Positions 19,622 through 28,874 of a DNA stretch of 64,000 nucleotides are shown one piece after another. The stretch is from Azospirillum lipoferum 4B (lineage in GTDB: Bacteria; Pseudomonadota; Alphaproteobacteria; Azospirillales; Azospirillaceae). Both the position numbers and the translations under genes were made by a program. The notes below the pieces were generated by a model that saw only the letters and a list, made by a program, of their open reading frames with translations, ran no database searches and had not been told where the DNA came from. The stretch's first letter is position 1; the number at the start of each line of letters is the position of its first letter. The stretch lies in contig NC_016586.1 in assembly GCF_000283655.1 (NCBI RefSeq), forward strand, positions 263,001-327,000, in the 5' to 3' direction.

Positions 19622-20581
19622 ATGACCCTTTCGCACCCGCAGCCCTTCGCCCTTGCCATCCATGGCGGCGCCGGCACCATCAAGCGCAGCGCCCTGACCC
19701 CGGCGCTGACCGAGGGCTACCACGCCGGCCTGCGCCGGGCGCTCGCCGCCGGGCATGAGGTGCTGGCCGACGGCGGCAGCGCGCTCGACGCCGTCACCGC
19801 CGCCGTGATGGCGCTGGAGGACGAGCCGCTGTTCAACGCCGGCCGCGGCGCCGTCTTCACCGCAGAGGGCGTGCAGGAGATGGACGCCGCCATCATGGAC
19901 GGCCGCGACCGCGCCGCCGGTGCGGTGGCCGGGTTGTTCGGCCCGCGCAACCCCATCCTGGCCGCCCGCGCGGTGATGGAGCAGACCGAGCATGTGTTGC
20001 TGATCGGCGAGGGCGCGCTGGATCTCTGCCGCCGCCAGGGTCTGGCGATGGAGGAGGCCGCCTATTTCTTCACCCAGCCGCGCTGGGACGCCCTCCAGGC
20101 CGAGCTTGAGCGCCGCCGCTCCGGCACCCCCGACGACGGCGACGAGCAGCGCCGCCACGGCACGGTGGGCGCCGTCGCCCGCGACCGCGACGGCAACCTC
20201 GCCGCCGCCACCTCGACCGGCGGCATGACCGCCAAGGCCAAGGGCCGCGTCGGCGACAGCCCGGTGATCGGCGCCGGCACCTTCGCCGACAACCTCACCT
20301 GCGCCGTCTCCGCCACCGGCCATGGCGAGCATTTCATCCGCCGCTGCGCCGCCCATGAGATCGACGCCCGCATGCGCTGGGCCGGCCAGACCCTGGAGCG
20401 CGCCGCGGGCGACGTGGTGGACGAGTTGGGCGTGATCGGCGGCTCCGGCGGCTTGATCGCCATCGACCGCGACGGCCGGGTGGCGCTGCCCTTCAACTGC
20501 TCCGGCATGTACCGCGGCGCCATCGGGCCGGAGGGGTTGCCGATGACGGCGATCCACCGCGAGGAGTTCCGCATCGGCTGA
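19622..20581 (+). CDS. Isoaspartyl peptidase/L-asparaginase (plant type)
   Basis: 319 residues, starting at the ATG 11 bases after the previous stop; a much longer frame upstream is antisense-like noise. FALAIHGGAGTI (9-20) and FNAGRGAVFTAEG (71-83) are Ntn-hydrolase asparaginase motifs. The nucleophile is T181 in HGTVGAVARD, exposed by self-cleavage of GT. The family hydrolyses beta-aspartyl dipeptides and asparagine. It is the last gene of the plus-strand peptide module and widens its peptidase set to iso-linked bonds. Confidence 0.9.
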   Translation: MTLSHPQPFALAIHGGAGTIKRSALTPALTEGYHAGLRRALAAGHEVLADGGSALDAVTAAVMALEDEPLFNAGRGAVFTAEGVQEMDAAIMDGRDRAAGAVAGLFGPRNPILAARAVMEQTEHVLLIGEGALDLCRRQGLAMEEAAYFFTQPRWDALQAELERRRSGTPDDGDEQRRHGTVGAVARDRDGNLAAATSTGGMTAKAKGRVGDSPVIGAGTFADNLTCAVSATGHGEHFIRRCAAHEIDARMRWAGQTLERAAGDVVDELGVIGGSGGLIAIDRDGRVALPFNCSGMYRGAIGPEGLPMTAIHREEFRIG

Positions 20582-20681
20582 CCCTCCGACTGGAAGTCCC
20601 CTCTCTCCCGCTGGAAAGACGGCGGCAGGCTTCCCACGTTGCTGCTTCTTCAGTGCAAGACCCGAGAGGGAGGATGGCAGC

Positions 20682-21632
20682 ATGCGTGCGATGGTGATTT
20701 CGCGGTTCGGCGGTCCCGACGTGTTCGAACTTCAGGACCGGCCGCGTCCGGTGGCGGGGCCGGGCGAGCTGCTGGTGCGGGTGGTCGCGTCGGGGACCAA
20801 CCCGGTGGACGCCAAGATCCGCCATTCCGGCAGCTGGGCCGGCATCCCCTTCCCGGCGGTCCTCGGCTATGACGTGTCGGGCGTGGTGGTGGAGGTCGGC
20901 CCCGGCGTGGCCGGCTTCAAGCCCGGCGACGAGGTGTTCTACACCCCGGAGATCTTCGGCAATCCCAACGGCAGCTATGCCGAATACACCGTCGCCGCCG
21001 CGTCCATCGTCGCGCACAAGCCGGCCGGCCTCAGCCATGTCGAGGCGGCGGGCATCCCGCTGGCCGGCGGCACGGCGTGGGAGGCCATCGTGCGGCGTCT
21101 GGCGGTGCGGCCGGGCGAGACGGTGCTGATCCATGGCGGGGCCGGCGGCGTCGGCAGCTTCGCCATCCAGTTCGCCAAGGCGGCCGGCGCCCGCGTGCTC
21201 GCCACCGCCAGCAAGGCCAACCACGAGGCGATGCGCGATCTCGGCGCCGACGTGACGCTCGATTACCGCGATACCGACGTGGTGGACCGGATTCTGCGCG
21301 CGGCGGGCGGGGCAGGGGTGGACGCCGCCTTCGACACCGCCGGCGGCAATGTGCCGATGAGCACCCAGGTGACCCGCCCCTTCGGCCGCATCGCCACCAT
21401 CCTGCCGCCGACCGGCGACCTGAATGCGCTCTATGTGAAGAACCAGACCCTCTACGGCACCTTCCTGACCCGCGAGGGCGCCCGCCTGCGCGAGATGGCG
21501 CCGCTGTTCGAACGCGGGCAGGCCAGGGTGATCGTCGATGCCGTCCTGCCGCTGGAACAGGTCGGCAAGGCGCATGAACGGCTCGATTCCGGCCACGGCC
21601 GCGGTAAGATCATCCTCCAAGTGGGTGCCTGA
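20682..21632 (+). CDS. NADPH:quinone reductase-like zinc-independent oxidoreductase (MDR family)
   Basis: 316 residues. The N-terminal GroES-like fold (RAMVISRFGGPDVFELQDRP) is followed by the cofactor-binding fold with VLIHGGAGGVGSFAIQFAK at about 152-170 and VLATASKANHEAM, where the Ala/Ser pocket suits NADPH. No structural zinc Cys cluster is visible, as in the quinone reductase subgroup. GAGGGAGGA lies ahead of the ATG. Function in the region is unknown; it may be an independent detoxifying reductase. Confidence 0.85.
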   Translation: MRAMVISRFGGPDVFELQDRPRPVAGPGELLVRVVASGTNPVDAKIRHSGSWAGIPFPAVLGYDVSGVVVEVGPGVAGFKPGDEVFYTPEIFGNPNGSYAEYTVAAASIVAHKPAGLSHVEAAGIPLAGGTAWEAIVRRLAVRPGETVLIHGGAGGVGSFAIQFAKAAGARVLATASKANHEAMRDLGADVTLDYRDTDVVDRILRAAGGAGVDAAFDTAGGNVPMSTQVTRPFGRIATILPPTGDLNALYVKNQTLYGTFLTREGARLREMAPLFERGQARVIVDAVLPLEQVGKAHERLDSGHGRGKIILQVGA

Positions 21633-21661
21633 CGCCCGAACAAGGCTCTTGAGGGACGGTC

Positions 21662-22099
21662 GTGGAGTATATCTGGCTCATCGGGCTGCACGTTGCCGCG
21701 GTGACGGTGTGGATCGCGGGGATGTCCGTCGCCGCCATTCTGCTCAGCGCCCTGGACTCCACGACCGCCGCCGAGGAGGGACCGGCCCGCATCCTGCGCG
21801 CGGCATCGCGCTGGGACCGCCGCGTGACCTCCCCGGCGATGGGGCTGGCCTGGATTCTCGGCCTGACGCTGGTGCTGTGGGGCGGCTGGGGCCTGGAGCC
21901 GTGGCTGGTGGCGAAGGTCGTCATCGTTACCGCCCTGTCCGCCCTGCACGGCACGCTCGCCGCCGGGCTGCGCCGGCTGGCCGAGCCGGCTCCCGCGTCG
22001 GGTGTCCGCCCGGTCTCGCCGCTGCTGCGCCTCTCCCCCCTGGCGGTGATCGCCGGGGCCATCGCCATCGTGACGCTGGTGGTGGTGAAGCCCTATTGA
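21662..22099 (+). CDS. Small integral membrane protein, CopD/HupE-like topology
   Basis: 145 residues from a GTG. Four hydrophobic helices are visible (about 3-28, 60-80, 84-105 and 122-143). The first contains WLIGLHVAAVTVWIAGMSVA, which resembles the CopD-like membrane family with a His in helix one, and a second His lies in SALHGTLAAGL. Those positions could bind haem or metal, but this is inference. No obvious partner gene. Confidence 0.6.
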   Translation: MEYIWLIGLHVAAVTVWIAGMSVAAILLSALDSTTAAEEGPARILRAASRWDRRVTSPAMGLAWILGLTLVLWGGWGLEPWLVAKVVIVTALSALHGTLAAGLRRLAEPAPASGVRPVSPLLRLSPLAVIAGAIAIVTLVVVKPY

Positions 22100-22148
22100 A
22101 CACGGTATGGTGTTGGACCGGTCCGGTTACCGCGCGAAAGGACACGCC

Positions 22149-22667
22149 ATGGCCGTCGCCAAGACCACGATCTGCCTCTGGTTCGACAAGGACGCCGAGT
22201 CCGCCGCCCGCTTCTACGCCGAGACCTTCCCCGACAGCGCCGTGCACGCCGTCCACCGCGCCCCCGCCGACTATCCGTCCGGCAAGGCGGGCGACGTTCT
22301 GACGGTCGAGTTCACCGTCGCTGGCATCCCCTGCCTCGGCCTGAACGGCGGCCCGGCCTTCCCCCACAGCGAGGCCTTCTCGTTCCAGATCGCCACCGAC
22401 GACCAGGAGGAGACCGACCGCTATTGGACCGCCATCACCGGCAACGGCGGCCAGGAGAGCGCCTGCGGCTGGTGCAAGGACCGCTGGGGGATCTCCTGGC
22501 AGATCACGCCGCGCGTGCTGACGGACGCGCTGGCGGCGGGTGGCGAGGAGGCCAAGCGGGCGTTCGAGGCGATGATGGGGATGACGAAGATCGACGTGGC
22601 GGCGATTGAGGCGGCGCGTAGGGGGACTGTTATTCTCTCTGACTTTGGGCGATCAAAACAAAATTAG
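22149..22667 (+). CDS. VOC family protein (PhnB-like)
   Basis: 172 residues from the ATG at 22149. KTTICLWFDKDAESAARFYAETFPDS is the standard start of the PhnB/3-demethylubiquinone methyltransferase-like glyoxalase fold, followed by the CGWCKDRWGISWQITPRVL motif. The last 17 or so residues (RGTVILSDFGRSKQN and nearby) do not look like the family, and the DNA turns AT-rich within them. The 3' end was probably replaced when the adjacent nuclease-ATPase island arrived. Enzymatic role unknown. Confidence 0.8.
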   Translation: MAVAKTTICLWFDKDAESAARFYAETFPDSAVHAVHRAPADYPSGKAGDVLTVEFTVAGIPCLGLNGGPAFPHSEAFSFQIATDDQEETDRYWTAITGNGGQESACGWCKDRWGISWQITPRVLTDALAAGGEEAKRAFEAMMGMTKIDVAAIEAARRGTVILSDFGRSKQN

Positions 22668-22786
22668 CAAAAAATGATGATTTAGTGCGAGCTTTTTCCT
22701 ATCGCTCTAGCTGTTGACCTGCTCGGTCTTCAAGCCGTCTTCGCATGCAGTTGCAGCCATAAAGCGCATTACAGTAGCGGCGCGGC

Positions 22787-25294
22787 GTGATTTCGGGTAC
22801 CGTGCCTATATTAAGCAACCCTAAAGAGACGGTGACAAAGTTGAATAAAACTAACGGCCGTTTTGCTCAATTGCGCGCTGTTCAGGATAAGCAGCGCCGT
22901 GGATACGTGTTTGAACAATATATTCGCGAAGACCTCCCTTGGGGATTCCGGCCTCCATTGTCTGTTGGCACTGATTCAGAGCAAATTGATGCTTTCTTTG
23001 AGTTTAATGGATGGCATTTTCTTGTTGAATGCAAAGCAAAATCTGAAAATATCACCCCGGGATCTCATGATTGGGAAGATTTTGAACTTAAAATCCGGAG
23101 GCGGGGCGGCCAATGCATAGGCTTATTTTGTTCATTGTGGCCGTTGTCTGAGGGGGTATATTCTGCCGCAGACAACTTGAATAGAGCAAATCATACAGTG
23201 ATTATTATTGCTGGTCAACAATGGGATGAGATGGAATTTTCAGGTTTGACATATAGCGATCTTTTGCGATTTCTCGTTAGTGAAGCGCGCGCACGAAGCC
23301 GTACTGTCTCGCCTCCAATTGTTGAAATTCAGAAACAACTTGCTAATGCCTCCGAGAACGAGAAGCATGCTCGCTCGGTACTTCGCTCTGCCTCTACAGT
23401 GTTTTTAAGACGGCATCGTTCTCCAAGACACGATCAATTATATGTTGAGCGTGCTCTTGACCGGGAAATACGTGATCTTCTTACTCCGCTTACACCTTCA
23501 AAATTGGGGACTCATTCTCGGACTACGCAGCGCGGTGTTTCTCATGGGCGTGCGCGGCCAATACAATTGGCAATTATACGAGATAACTCTGGGGCAGGGA
23601 AAACAACGCTTTCTGCCAACCTGGCAGAAAGTTCAACTCACCTTGGGGTTGTGAAAGCTGCACTGGAGCCGGATATTGATGGAATCAGAGAGGTTTTGCA
23701 GAGACTTAGTCGTGATGATGGGCTTACAACATTGAATGTTATAAATAAGCCCATGTTGTATGTGCTTGACTCATTAGATGAAGCTTCAATATACCCTCAA
23801 AAAAACACGGAACTGAGAGGTCTATTCAATGCCCTTAAAGACCTTAACGATTTAGCAGAGAGTCGGGGTTTGATATGCTATCCAATTCTAATATTACTTA
23901 CGATCCGCCACGAATATTGGCGTGATTGGGAAAGTCAGCTTGAAGGCAGAAAATCTCGCATATTCACCAAAAGATTTAGCAGATTTTCTGAAAACGAGCT
24001 TTCGATTGCAATTAAGAAGTACGAAGATTCTTACAAGTATAGCATTGAAAACAGAAATGCTGATCTATTAGATGCGCTATCTCATCCTTTTACATTGCAA
24101 GTCTATTCTGAAGCTAATGAATATGCGGGGCCAGTGGATGCGAGAGAGCATTTTGGCTCAAGTGTTCTTCATTTATTCTTCGAAAGAAAAAAAGAAGATA
24201 TTCTGAAAAGACCGGTTCAGGGATTTGACGGTGAAACAATGCTTAAAATCTGCACGGCAGTGGCTGTCGAAATGGTTTGCTTGCGATCTAATGAAATGTC
24301 AGAGGAAGACGCCAAAAGAGTAATATCTAAATCCGATATAACTCTCAAAGCTCGTTCCAGCGCTATTATCAGAATTCTAAAGTCTGAACAGATATTTTCT
24401 CCAGAAAGCTCTGAGGGTGAATATATACGTTTTCGCCATAGTCGATTTCTAGAGTATCTACTTGCTATCGAGATTAAAGAATTATTCAAATCCGATAGGA
24501 TAAGGCCAAGCGAGGGCAGCTCCTCAATTACCAAATATGCGTATTTGCCTGAATACAGTATTTCTGGCGCAAATAACACCAATATTATGTATAAAAACTT
24601 AATCAAAAAATATGATAACGCAAATTATAATCATTCTGGACTTGGTAACAGTATCGGAGAGATATATACGATAGTTAGTGCGACGAAATTTGCTTCGCCA
24701 TACGTGGTATTCGACTACCTTAAATCAATATGTTCCAGCGACGAAAGGCTTTTGAAGAAAGTATCTATGGCTCTTGCCAATTCGTCAAAATACATGGATG
24801 CATTTCTTCTGCAGAAAAGATTGGAATTGGGTAGGGGAAATGGCCTAAAGTCAGAAGAAGTGCGAGCAATCAAACTAGGAATGGCAGACAAGAATCCAGA
24901 AATTTGCTGGAATGGCTTTTTTGTGCTTGCGGCAGCGATTAGCGAGCAAAATAATAAGTCAATTATTCAAGCGTTCGAACTCGCATGGGATACAAACGTT
25001 AATCGGTCAGATCTGTATAAAATAATACCGAAGCTGAAAAAGCATGGTTTGTTATTCGATGAAGAATTTCTTCGTCGCTTAAGAAAATCGTACGATTGTC
25101 AATGCTGGCTGTCTTTTCTCGATCAAATCGATGTACAGCTTGCTAAGGATTTTCCAGACATCTGGAACCATATGGGAGGCGCCAGTTTGGAACAGGAAAT
25201 CAAAACTAGGCCAGGAACTGAATGGAATCACGTATTAAAATTGCTTAATTACGTTACTCACGGCGAGCCATTCCCTCTAGGTGGCGTTTTATGA
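22787..25294 (+). CDS. PD-(D/E)xK nuclease fused to NACHT/STAND-like NTPase
   Basis: 835 residues from a GTG; a TTG at 22841 is an alternative and there is no in-frame ATG near the start. Residues 38-90 look like a restriction-type nuclease: RGYVFEQYIRE, then D68 in EQIDAFFEF and E81-x-K83 in FLVECKAK, giving the D-x12-ExK core. Residues about 255-420 are an NTPase: IIRDNSGAGKTTLS (Walker A, K272) and MLYVLDSLDEAS (Walker B, D328, D331-E332), the NACHT/STAND form. The C-terminal 400 residues are mostly helical with no repeat I can name. Composition is strongly AT-rich against the flanks. Known anti-phage Avs proteins join the same two modules, so defence is the leading hypothesis; sequence alone does not prove it. 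Confidence 0.72.
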   Translation: MISGTVPILSNPKETVTKLNKTNGRFAQLRAVQDKQRRGYVFEQYIREDLPWGFRPPLSVGTDSEQIDAFFEFNGWHFLVECKAKSENITPGSHDWEDFELKIRRRGGQCIGLFCSLWPLSEGVYSAADNLNRANHTVIIIAGQQWDEMEFSGLTYSDLLRFLVSEARARSRTVSPPIVEIQKQLANASENEKHARSVLRSASTVFLRRHRSPRHDQLYVERALDREIRDLLTPLTPSKLGTHSRTTQRGVSHGRARPIQLAIIRDNSGAGKTTLSANLAESSTHLGVVKAALEPDIDGIREVLQRLSRDDGLTTLNVINKPMLYVLDSLDEASIYPQKNTELRGLFNALKDLNDLAESRGLICYPILILLTIRHEYWRDWESQLEGRKSRIFTKRFSRFSENELSIAIKKYEDSYKYSIENRNADLLDALSHPFTLQVYSEANEYAGPVDAREHFGSSVLHLFFERKKEDILKRPVQGFDGETMLKICTAVAVEMVCLRSNEMSEEDAKRVISKSDITLKARSSAIIRILKSEQIFSPESSEGEYIRFRHSRFLEYLLAIEIKELFKSDRIRPSEGSSSITKYAYLPEYSISGANNTNIMYKNLIKKYDNANYNHSGLGNSIGEIYTIVSATKFASPYVVFDYLKSICSSDERLLKKVSMALANSSKYMDAFLLQKRLELGRGNGLKSEEVRAIKLGMADKNPEICWNGFFVLAAAISEQNNKSIIQAFELAWDTNVNRSDLYKIIPKLKKHGLLFDEEFLRRLRKSYDCQCWLSFLDQIDVQLAKDFPDIWNHMGGASLEQEIKTRPGTEWNHVLKLLNYVTHGEPFPLGGVL

Positions 25295-25327
25295 TGGCCG
25301 CGCCCGATGCCACCGATCCAATTCCCC

Positions 25328-26325
25328 TCACCCCACCCCCACATCATCCCGAATGCAAGCCACCGAATGCCCCGGCGCCACCTCGCGCAGCGCCCGGGCC
25401 TCCGGCTCCGCACAAGCCGGCAGCGCGAACGGGCACCGCGTCCGGAAGACGCAGCCGGATGGCGGGTTCATCGGGCTCGGCACGTCGCCGTCCAGCAGCA
25501 TGCGGGTCTTCGGCGCGTCGGGGTCCGGGTCGGGGGCGGCGGACAGCAGGGCCATGGTGTAGGGGTGGTGCGGGCGCTCGTAGAGGGAATCGCTCGGCGC
25601 GATCTCCATCAGGCGGCCGAGATACATCACCGCAACCCGGTCGCTGATGTAGCGCACCACCGCCAGATCATGGGCGATGAACAGCACCGCCAGCCCCAGC
25701 TCGCGCTGCAAATCGCCCAGCAAATTCACCACCTGCGCCTGCACCGAGACGTCGAGCGCCGACACCGGCTCGTCCGCGACGATGAAGTCGGGTTCCACCG
25801 CCAGGGCGCGGGCGATGCCGATGCGCTGGCGCTGGCCGCCGGAGAATTCGTGCGGGAAGCGGTCCATGGCGTCGGCGCTCAGGCCCACCTTCTCCAGCAA
25901 TGCCGCCACCCGGTCGCGGCGGTCGGGGCGGGTGCCGATGTTGTGGATCGTCAGGGCCTCGCCGATCACGTCGCGCACGCGCTGGCGCGGGTCGAGGCTG
26001 GCATAGGGGTCCTGGAAGACGATCTGCATGCGGCGGCGCTGCGCCCGCATCTCGGCGGTGCCCAAGCCGGTGATCTCCTGCCCGTTGAAGCGGATGGAGC
26101 CGGCGGTCGGCTCGATCAGCCGCAGGATGCTGCGCCCGGCGGTGGTCTTGCCCGATCCCGATTCGCCGACCAGCCCCAGCACCTCGCCGCGGTTCAGGTC
26201 GAAGGACAGGTCGTCCACCGCCTTCACCCAGCCGACCGGCCGTTGCAGCAGCCCGCCGCGCACGGCAAAGCGCTTCTCCAGATTGCGAACGCTCAGCAGG
26301 GGCTGTTCGGTAACGGTATCGATGC

Positions 26326-26329
<4 letters not shown>
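25328..26329 (-). CDS. Peptide ABC transporter ATP-binding protein, DppF type
   Basis: 333 residues with Walker [11 protein letters not shown]-loop [14 protein letters not shown], signature [15 protein letters not shown] and Walker [13 protein letters not shown]. The oligopeptide/dipeptide C-terminal region ([12 protein letters not shown], then [12 protein letters not shown] with Cys residues) is complete. The ATG overlaps the stop of the DppD-type gene. It is the last gene of the minus-strand peptide operon and stops 33 bp from the end of the AT-rich island gene, with which it converges. Confidence 0.92.
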
Positions 26330-27330
<1,001 letters not shown>

Positions 27331-27351
27331 GACGGGATCCCGGATTTGGAG

Positions 27352-28410
27352 TCAGCGGGTGCAGCCGCGCGCCGGCACCGGCCAGTCGCCGACGACCTCG
27401 CCGTTGCGGCTGACCGCCATGCGGTCGTGCAGGTTGGTCACCACGCAGACATGGTTGGGCAGGATGCGCACGCGGTCGCCGATCTCCGGCTTCGCCCCGC
27501 TCTTGCTGAGGTCGACCACCGCATGTTCCTCGTTGACGCGGACGATCACCGCGTCGGGGTAATCGAGGATCAGGCCGTAACCCTCGCCCACCGACGGGGC
27601 GACGCGGTCGCTCGACAGGGTCTTGCTGCCGCAATCCAGAACGGCGCGGTCGGGGGTGGGGCGGCTGACCACGGTGGCCTGTACTTGCACGGCGCACTCG
27701 TCCAGCGTCGCCACCCCGGCGCCCACGGTGGCGCGGTCGTGATAGATGTAGGTGCCGACGCGCAGCTCGGTCACGCCGGGAAGCTCATGGGTGTCCCAGC
27801 AGCCGGGGGTGCCGCCGACCGACACGGTTTCCACCGCGATGCCGGCGCCGTCCAGAAGGGCGCGGGTCTCGGTGACGAAGGGCACGGTGCGGGGGCCGCG
27901 CGGGTAGGTCATCAGGCCGCGGAAGCGGGTCAAGCCATTGCCGGCGGCGCGGCGGGCCAGCGCCAGCACCTCGTCCGGGGTCTGCACGCCGCAGCGGCCG
28001 TCGCCGCTGTCGAACTCCACCAGGATGCCGATCTCGACGCCGGCTTCGGCCGCGGCGGCGGCAACCGTATCAAGGGCGACGGCGTTGTCCAGCGCCACCG
28101 TCAGCTTGGTCTTGCCGGCCAGCTCGGCCAGCGGCGACACCTTGGCAACGCCGACGATGGGGTAGGTCAGCAGGATGTCGGCGCAGCCGGCCTCGGCCAT
28201 CACCATCGCCTCGCCGATTTTCTGGCAGGTGATGCCGACAGCGCCCAGCTCGATCTGGCGCAGCGCGAATTGTGGAAGCTTGTGGGTCTTGATGTGCGGG
28301 CGCAGCGCCAACCCGTGCCGGTCGCAGTATTCCTGCATCTTGGTCAGGTTATGCTCGACCCGGTCGAGGTCGATGACGGGGACGGGGGTGTCGAGATCGT
28401 CGACGCGCAT
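27352..28410 (-). CDS. D-threonine aldolase/D-serine dehydratase-like PLP enzyme
   Basis: 352 residues with the alanine-racemase-like N-terminal barrel: TPVPVIDLDRVEHNL, then RPHIKTHKLPQ, whose Lys (about residue 42) is the PLP site of the DSD1 family. The C-terminal metal-binding His and Cys are visible in PNHVCVVTNLHDRMAV. Members are either D-threonine aldolases or D-serine dehydratases. The adjacent RidA, which clears enamine products of dehydratases, favours the latter by inference. It lies between the transporter ATPases and RidA. Confidence 0.85.
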   Translation of the reverse strand: MRVDDLDTPVPVIDLDRVEHNLTKMQEYCDRHGLALRPHIKTHKLPQFALRQIELGAVGITCQKIGEAMVMAEAGCADILLTYPIVGVAKVSPLAELAGKTKLTVALDNAVALDTVAAAAAEAGVEIGILVEFDSGDGRCGVQTPDEVLALARRAAGNGLTRFRGLMTYPRGPRTVPFVTETRALLDGAGIAVETVSVGGTPGCWDTHELPGVTELRVGTYIYHDRATVGAGVATLDECAVQVQATVVSRPTPDRAVLDCGSKTLSSDRVAPSVGEGYGLILDYPDAVIVRVNEEHAVVDLSKSGAKPEIGDRVRILPNHVCVVTNLHDRMAVSRNGEVVGDWPVPARGCTR

Positions 28411-28442
28411 GGGACCGCTCCGGAACGCAGATTCAGGGAAGG

Positions 28443-28476
28443 GGCCGATCCCGGCGGCAATGCCATGGGATCGGCC
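28443..28476. terminator. Strong intergenic hairpin downstream of ridA
   Basis: GGCCGATCCC and GGGATCGGCC are a perfect 10-bp inverted repeat around a 14-base loop that can add GGC-GCC pairs. It starts 15 bases after the ridA stop and 33 bases before the start of the D-threonine-aldolase-like gene. There is no T run, so it may be an attenuating or mRNA-protecting hairpin rather than a full terminator. Confidence 0.5.
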
Positions 28477-28490
28477 ATAGGCACGAGATG

Positions 28491-28874
28491 TTACGCCGTC
28501 GGCAGGACCGCGATGCAGTCGATTTCGACCTGGATGTTGTTCAGCTGGCAGCCGATGGTGGTGCGGGCCGGCGGCTCGGTCGGGAAGAACTCCGAATAGA
28601 GCGCGTTGTATTCCTGGAAGCGGCCGAGGTCGCTGAGGTAGCTGTTGACCTTCACCACATGGGCAAGGTCGGTACCGGCGGCCTTCAGGATGATTTCCAG
28701 GTTGCGCAGGGTCTGGCGCACCTCGCCGGCGAAATCCTCGGGCAGAGCGCCGGTCTCCGGATGGTGCGGCCCCTGGCCCGACACATAGACGAAGCCGTTC
28801 GCGACGATGGCGTGGCTGTACTGGCCGGCGGGCGGCACCGCCTTTTCGGCGAAGATCGGCTTGCGGTTGGTCAT
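28491..28874 (-). CDS. RidA family enamine/imine deaminase
   Basis: 127 residues from the ATG at 28874, with GAGGA upstream. YSHAIVANGFVYVSGQGPHHPETG is the RidA opening; the substrate-binding Arg is in ARTTIGCQLNNIQVEIDCIA near residue 105. RidA releases ammonia from 2-aminoacrylate-type intermediates formed by PLP dehydratases, so it fits beside the D-serine-dehydratase-like enzyme. The frame is open much further upstream, but that stretch is antisense-like reading of the aminoacylase gene. Confidence 0.9.
   Translation of the reverse strand: MTNRKPIFAEKAVPPAGQYSHAIVANGFVYVSGQGPHHPETGALPEDFAGEVRQTLRNLEIILKAAGTDLAHVVKVNSYLSDLGRFQEYNALYSEFFPTEPPARTTIGCQLNNIQVEIDCIAVLPTA

Noticed and set aside
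20582-20681. Sixth copy of the intergenic palindromic repeat
   Set aside because: CCCCTCTCTCCCGCTGG and CCCGAGAGGGAGG recall the family, but the arms are short and imperfect and part of the right arm is the ribosome site of the next gene.
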